Shown here: one piece after another, positions 62,169 through 64,000 of the stretch | Numbering within the stretch: the stretch's first letter is position 1 | Layout of the letters: each line of letters opens with the position of its first letter | Origin: Acidobacteriota bacterium | GTDB taxonomy: Bacteria; Acidobacteriota; Blastocatellia; Chloracidobacteriales; JADJPF01 | DNA: 64,000 bases | Reading direction: 5' to 3' | Assembly (NCBI GenBank): GCA_016213785.1 | Contig: JACQZQ010000112.1 | Location: 1 to 64,000 of the forward strand | Position numbers and translations under genes: made by a program | Notes under the pieces: generated by a model | Told to the model about the DNA's origin: nothing | What the model saw: the letters and a program-made list of their open reading frames with translations, nothing else | The model's database searches: none

Positions 62169-63863
62169 TTATTTTATTGGTAGCTCAACTGTTATTTCAG
62201 TTCCTTGTCCTAAGCTGCTTTTAACAGTTAAAGCGCCTTCGTGCATTTCTATTACTCGCTTAGCTATACTCATTCCTAATCCTGTTCCTGTAGCTTTAGT
62301 AGTAAAAAAAGGTTCAAAAAGACGTGCAAGAGTTTCTCTATTCATTCCTTTACCACCATCAATAAAAGTGACAATAATTTTGTTGTTATTTTCTAGAGTT
62401 GAAATATCTATTTTTCCTAAGCTATTGCTGGCATCAATGGCATTTATTAAAAAGTTAATAAATGCTTTGCTAAGTTCATATTGGTCGGCTAGTAAAGTAG
62501 GTAAATTGGGCTGAAAATGACGGACTATTTCAATATTTTTTTGTTTAATTTTGTCTGCTACTAAAGCGAGTTCCTGATCAATTATGCTATTAATATCAGT
62601 AGCAACAAGCATTAACTGTTTAGGTCTTACAAAGCTAGAGAGTTCAGATACGGTTTTATTAAGTCTATCTATACCAGTTGAAATTTCGTCTATTACTTCT
62701 TTAGTTTCTTCATTTGCTTGATTGTTACGTTTTAAGTAAGAGAGGTTTAATTTAATGCCCCCCAAAGGATTTTTAATTTCATGTGCCACCTGAGCAGCAA
62801 TTTGACCAATTGCAGCTAAGGCTTGGTTTCGTTGGCGCTCTTCTCTAACATTTTCTATTTCTGTTACATCTACTAAAACAATAATAAATCCTTCTATTTT
62901 GTCATTTACCTTAAAATTTGTAATATAAGAATCTACTCTAAAGATCTTGCTATCTGGCATTAAATTGACTCTGCCGCGATAGCTAACATCATTAGGAAGC
63001 CCTTCATAAGCCTGCTCAATAAGCTTACAAAGATCTAATTCTTTTTTAAGCACTTCTTGGTAAATTTCACCTAAACAAGACTCAGATAAATTTAATAAAT
63101 CATAAAAAGCTTGATTAGCACTAGTTAAATTTCCTTTTGCATCTAGTGTAAATAAAGCATTTACAACACCATTAATAACATTTTTATTAAATTCTTTAGC
63201 TTGGTTAATACTTAGAATAGACTCTTGTAATTGATAAAAACGTTTTTGTATTTCTAAGATAGCAAGCACTGCTACAAGTAAACCGACAAATAAGCTAATT
63301 GCTGTAGTAACGAGAATATAGCGTTCTGCTTTTATTTGTACTGCATTAGTTTGTTGATTAATTTTTATTCTATCTGCACGCATTTTTTTTATTACATCAT
63401 CTAGAGCATTAAAAGCTAATTTCTGATGGTTAAATCCATTTATTTGCAAATATAGAGGGTCGGTTGTAGTGTCTATAAATTGCCTTAGTAGATTATTAAA
63501 AGTTTTCCACTCTTGTGTTAATGCAACATCTGTTTGTTCAATAACTTGTAGCTGCTTATCTAAATCAGAACTAATAGCAATAGGTAGGGATAAAAGAGGT
63601 TTTGCGCTTGGGTTAGTGCGCCTTAAATTAACTGCTTCTCTAGCTTCAATATAAATTTGTGAGATTATTTCTCTAATCTTAATCATTGTATTAAGTTGAT
63701 TAATATGGTCTTGTTCTAGATTTGTTACAGTGCTTCTAATTAAGCTAACCTGATAGGCGCTAATAAAACCTGAGGCAACTATGAGAAAAATTAAAATGGT
63801 AAACCCAAGTATAAGTATAAGTAACGTAGTTGAGGCTCGATTAGTATTAGGTATGTTTTGCAT
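62169..63863 (-). CDS. Membrane sensor histidine kinase with PAS domain
   Basis: 564 residues. Helix at about 12-35, a periplasmic four-helix-bundle-like sensor (about 40-175), a second helix (about 178-203), a PAS domain (about 220-340: LDAKGNLTSANQAFYDLLNLSE), then HisKA with H-box AHEIKNPLGGIKLNLSYLK (His about 358) and an HATPase domain with NFLINAIDAS, DGGKGM and GTGLGMSIAKRVIEMH. It should autophosphorylate and pass phosphate to a response regulator, most likely the NtrC-type protein encoded 2.6 kb downstream on the same strand. An unknown gene ends 34 bases upstream. No clear ribosome site is seen. Confidence 0.93.
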   Translation of the reverse strand: MQNIPNTNRASTTLLILILGFTILIFLIVASGFISAYQVSLIRSTVTNLEQDHINQLNTMIKIREIISQIYIEAREAVNLRRTNPSAKPLLSLPIAISSDLDKQLQVIEQTDVALTQEWKTFNNLLRQFIDTTTDPLYLQINGFNHQKLAFNALDDVIKKMRADRIKINQQTNAVQIKAERYILVTTAISLFVGLLVAVLAILEIQKRFYQLQESILSINQAKEFNKNVINGVVNALFTLDAKGNLTSANQAFYDLLNLSESCLGEIYQEVLKKELDLCKLIEQAYEGLPNDVSYRGRVNLMPDSKIFRVDSYITNFKVNDKIEGFIIVLVDVTEIENVREERQRNQALAAIGQIAAQVAHEIKNPLGGIKLNLSYLKRNNQANEETKEVIDEISTGIDRLNKTVSELSSFVRPKQLMLVATDINSIIDQELALVADKIKQKNIEIVRHFQPNLPTLLADQYELSKAFINFLINAIDASNSLGKIDISTLENNNKIIVTFIDGGKGMNRETLARLFEPFFTTKATGTGLGMSIAKRVIEMHEGALTVKSSLGQGTEITVELPIK

Positions 63864-63897
63864 AAAATTATTTAAAAGTATTTTATTTATATGCTAG

Positions 63898-64000
63898 TTA
63901 TTCTAAAAGATATTCTGCAAAATAATAGCGACTAAGTTGAGTGTCTTGACCCCGCAAAAACCCTACACAAGTTAATCCTTGAAGAAACATTTTTTGAAAC
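63898..64000 (-). CDS. C-terminal fragment of an unknown protein (runs off right edge)
   Basis: A minus-strand frame open from the window edge ends in TAA at 63898-63900. The last 33 residues include GLTCVGFLRGQDTQLSRYY and end AEYLLE. The unbroken frame and its 34-base distance to the histidine kinase gene suggest a real gene in the same operon. I do not recognise the family from this fragment. Confidence 0.5.
   Translation of the reverse strand, partial: FQKMFLQGLTCVGFLRGQDTQLSRYYFAEYLLE

Overview
The window is 64 kb of AT-rich, gene-dense bacterial chromosome. It carries one tRNA gene, no rRNA, no CRISPR array and no prophage. Several protein types point to an Acidobacteriota-like, Gram-negative (diderm) organism: an Oar-type TonB-dependent receptor with a carboxypeptidase-regulatory-like N-terminus, a VWFA-domain protein of the acidobacterial type, FG-GAP surface proteins, MacB-like permease pairs and a PknB-type kinase with a membrane domain. 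This assignment is inferred from family content, not from a marker gene.

Layout. 1-10 kb: a possible transposase start running off the left edge, a Q/Y/N/G/P-rich membrane protein, a CYTH protein, RadA, a GT-C-like membrane protein, a 50-residue Cys-rich protein, a P460-like cytochrome, an orphan Dam methylase, a roadblock protein and an HD-GYP sensor. 9.7-11.8 kb: an operon of an unknown protein with thiS and thiG, closed by a hairpin terminator. 11.9-15.5 kb: a 1182-residue regulator joining an IS630-type DNA-binding region, TPRs, a sigma-54 AAA+ domain and a Fis-type HTH. 15.9-23.1 kb: secreted beta-propeller and FG-GAP proteins, a lipoprotein and tRNA-Val(CAC). 23.3-29 kb: a MoxR / DUF58 / TgpA-like transglutaminase operon. 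29-34.7 kb: NYN protein, VWFA pair, a predicted outer-membrane protein and an SH3b-peptidase. 34.9-45.4 kb: Ddl, a T2SS-F-like protein, two MacB-like permeases, QueA, acetyl-CoA synthetase and a molybdopterin oxidoreductase. 45.4-49.9 kb: oppABCD-type peptide importer. 50.4-57.4 kb: Ser/Thr kinase, Oar-like receptor and a zinc-finger membrane protein. 57.4-64 kb: a two-component and envelope cluster (histidine kinase, glycine-zipper protein, lipoprotein, OmpA-like protein, NtrC-type regulator, small unknown protein).

The most interesting signal is in the last cluster. Two intergenic regions each hold a sigma-54-like -24/-12 element reading leftward. About 110-165 bp upstream of each lies a pair of 17-bp dyads of the form TGTAT-N7-ATACA. 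Together they look like enhancer sites for the NtrC-family regulator encoded between them, so they may define a small envelope regulon (the glycine-zipper gene and an unknown 120-residue protein). Other notable signals are the transposase-HTH/AAA+ fusion, two MITE-like palindromic elements in front of the kinase gene, and a kinase activation-loop insertion with four T-[NA]-[IV]-Q motifs.

All functional calls come from reading motifs. No database search was run.
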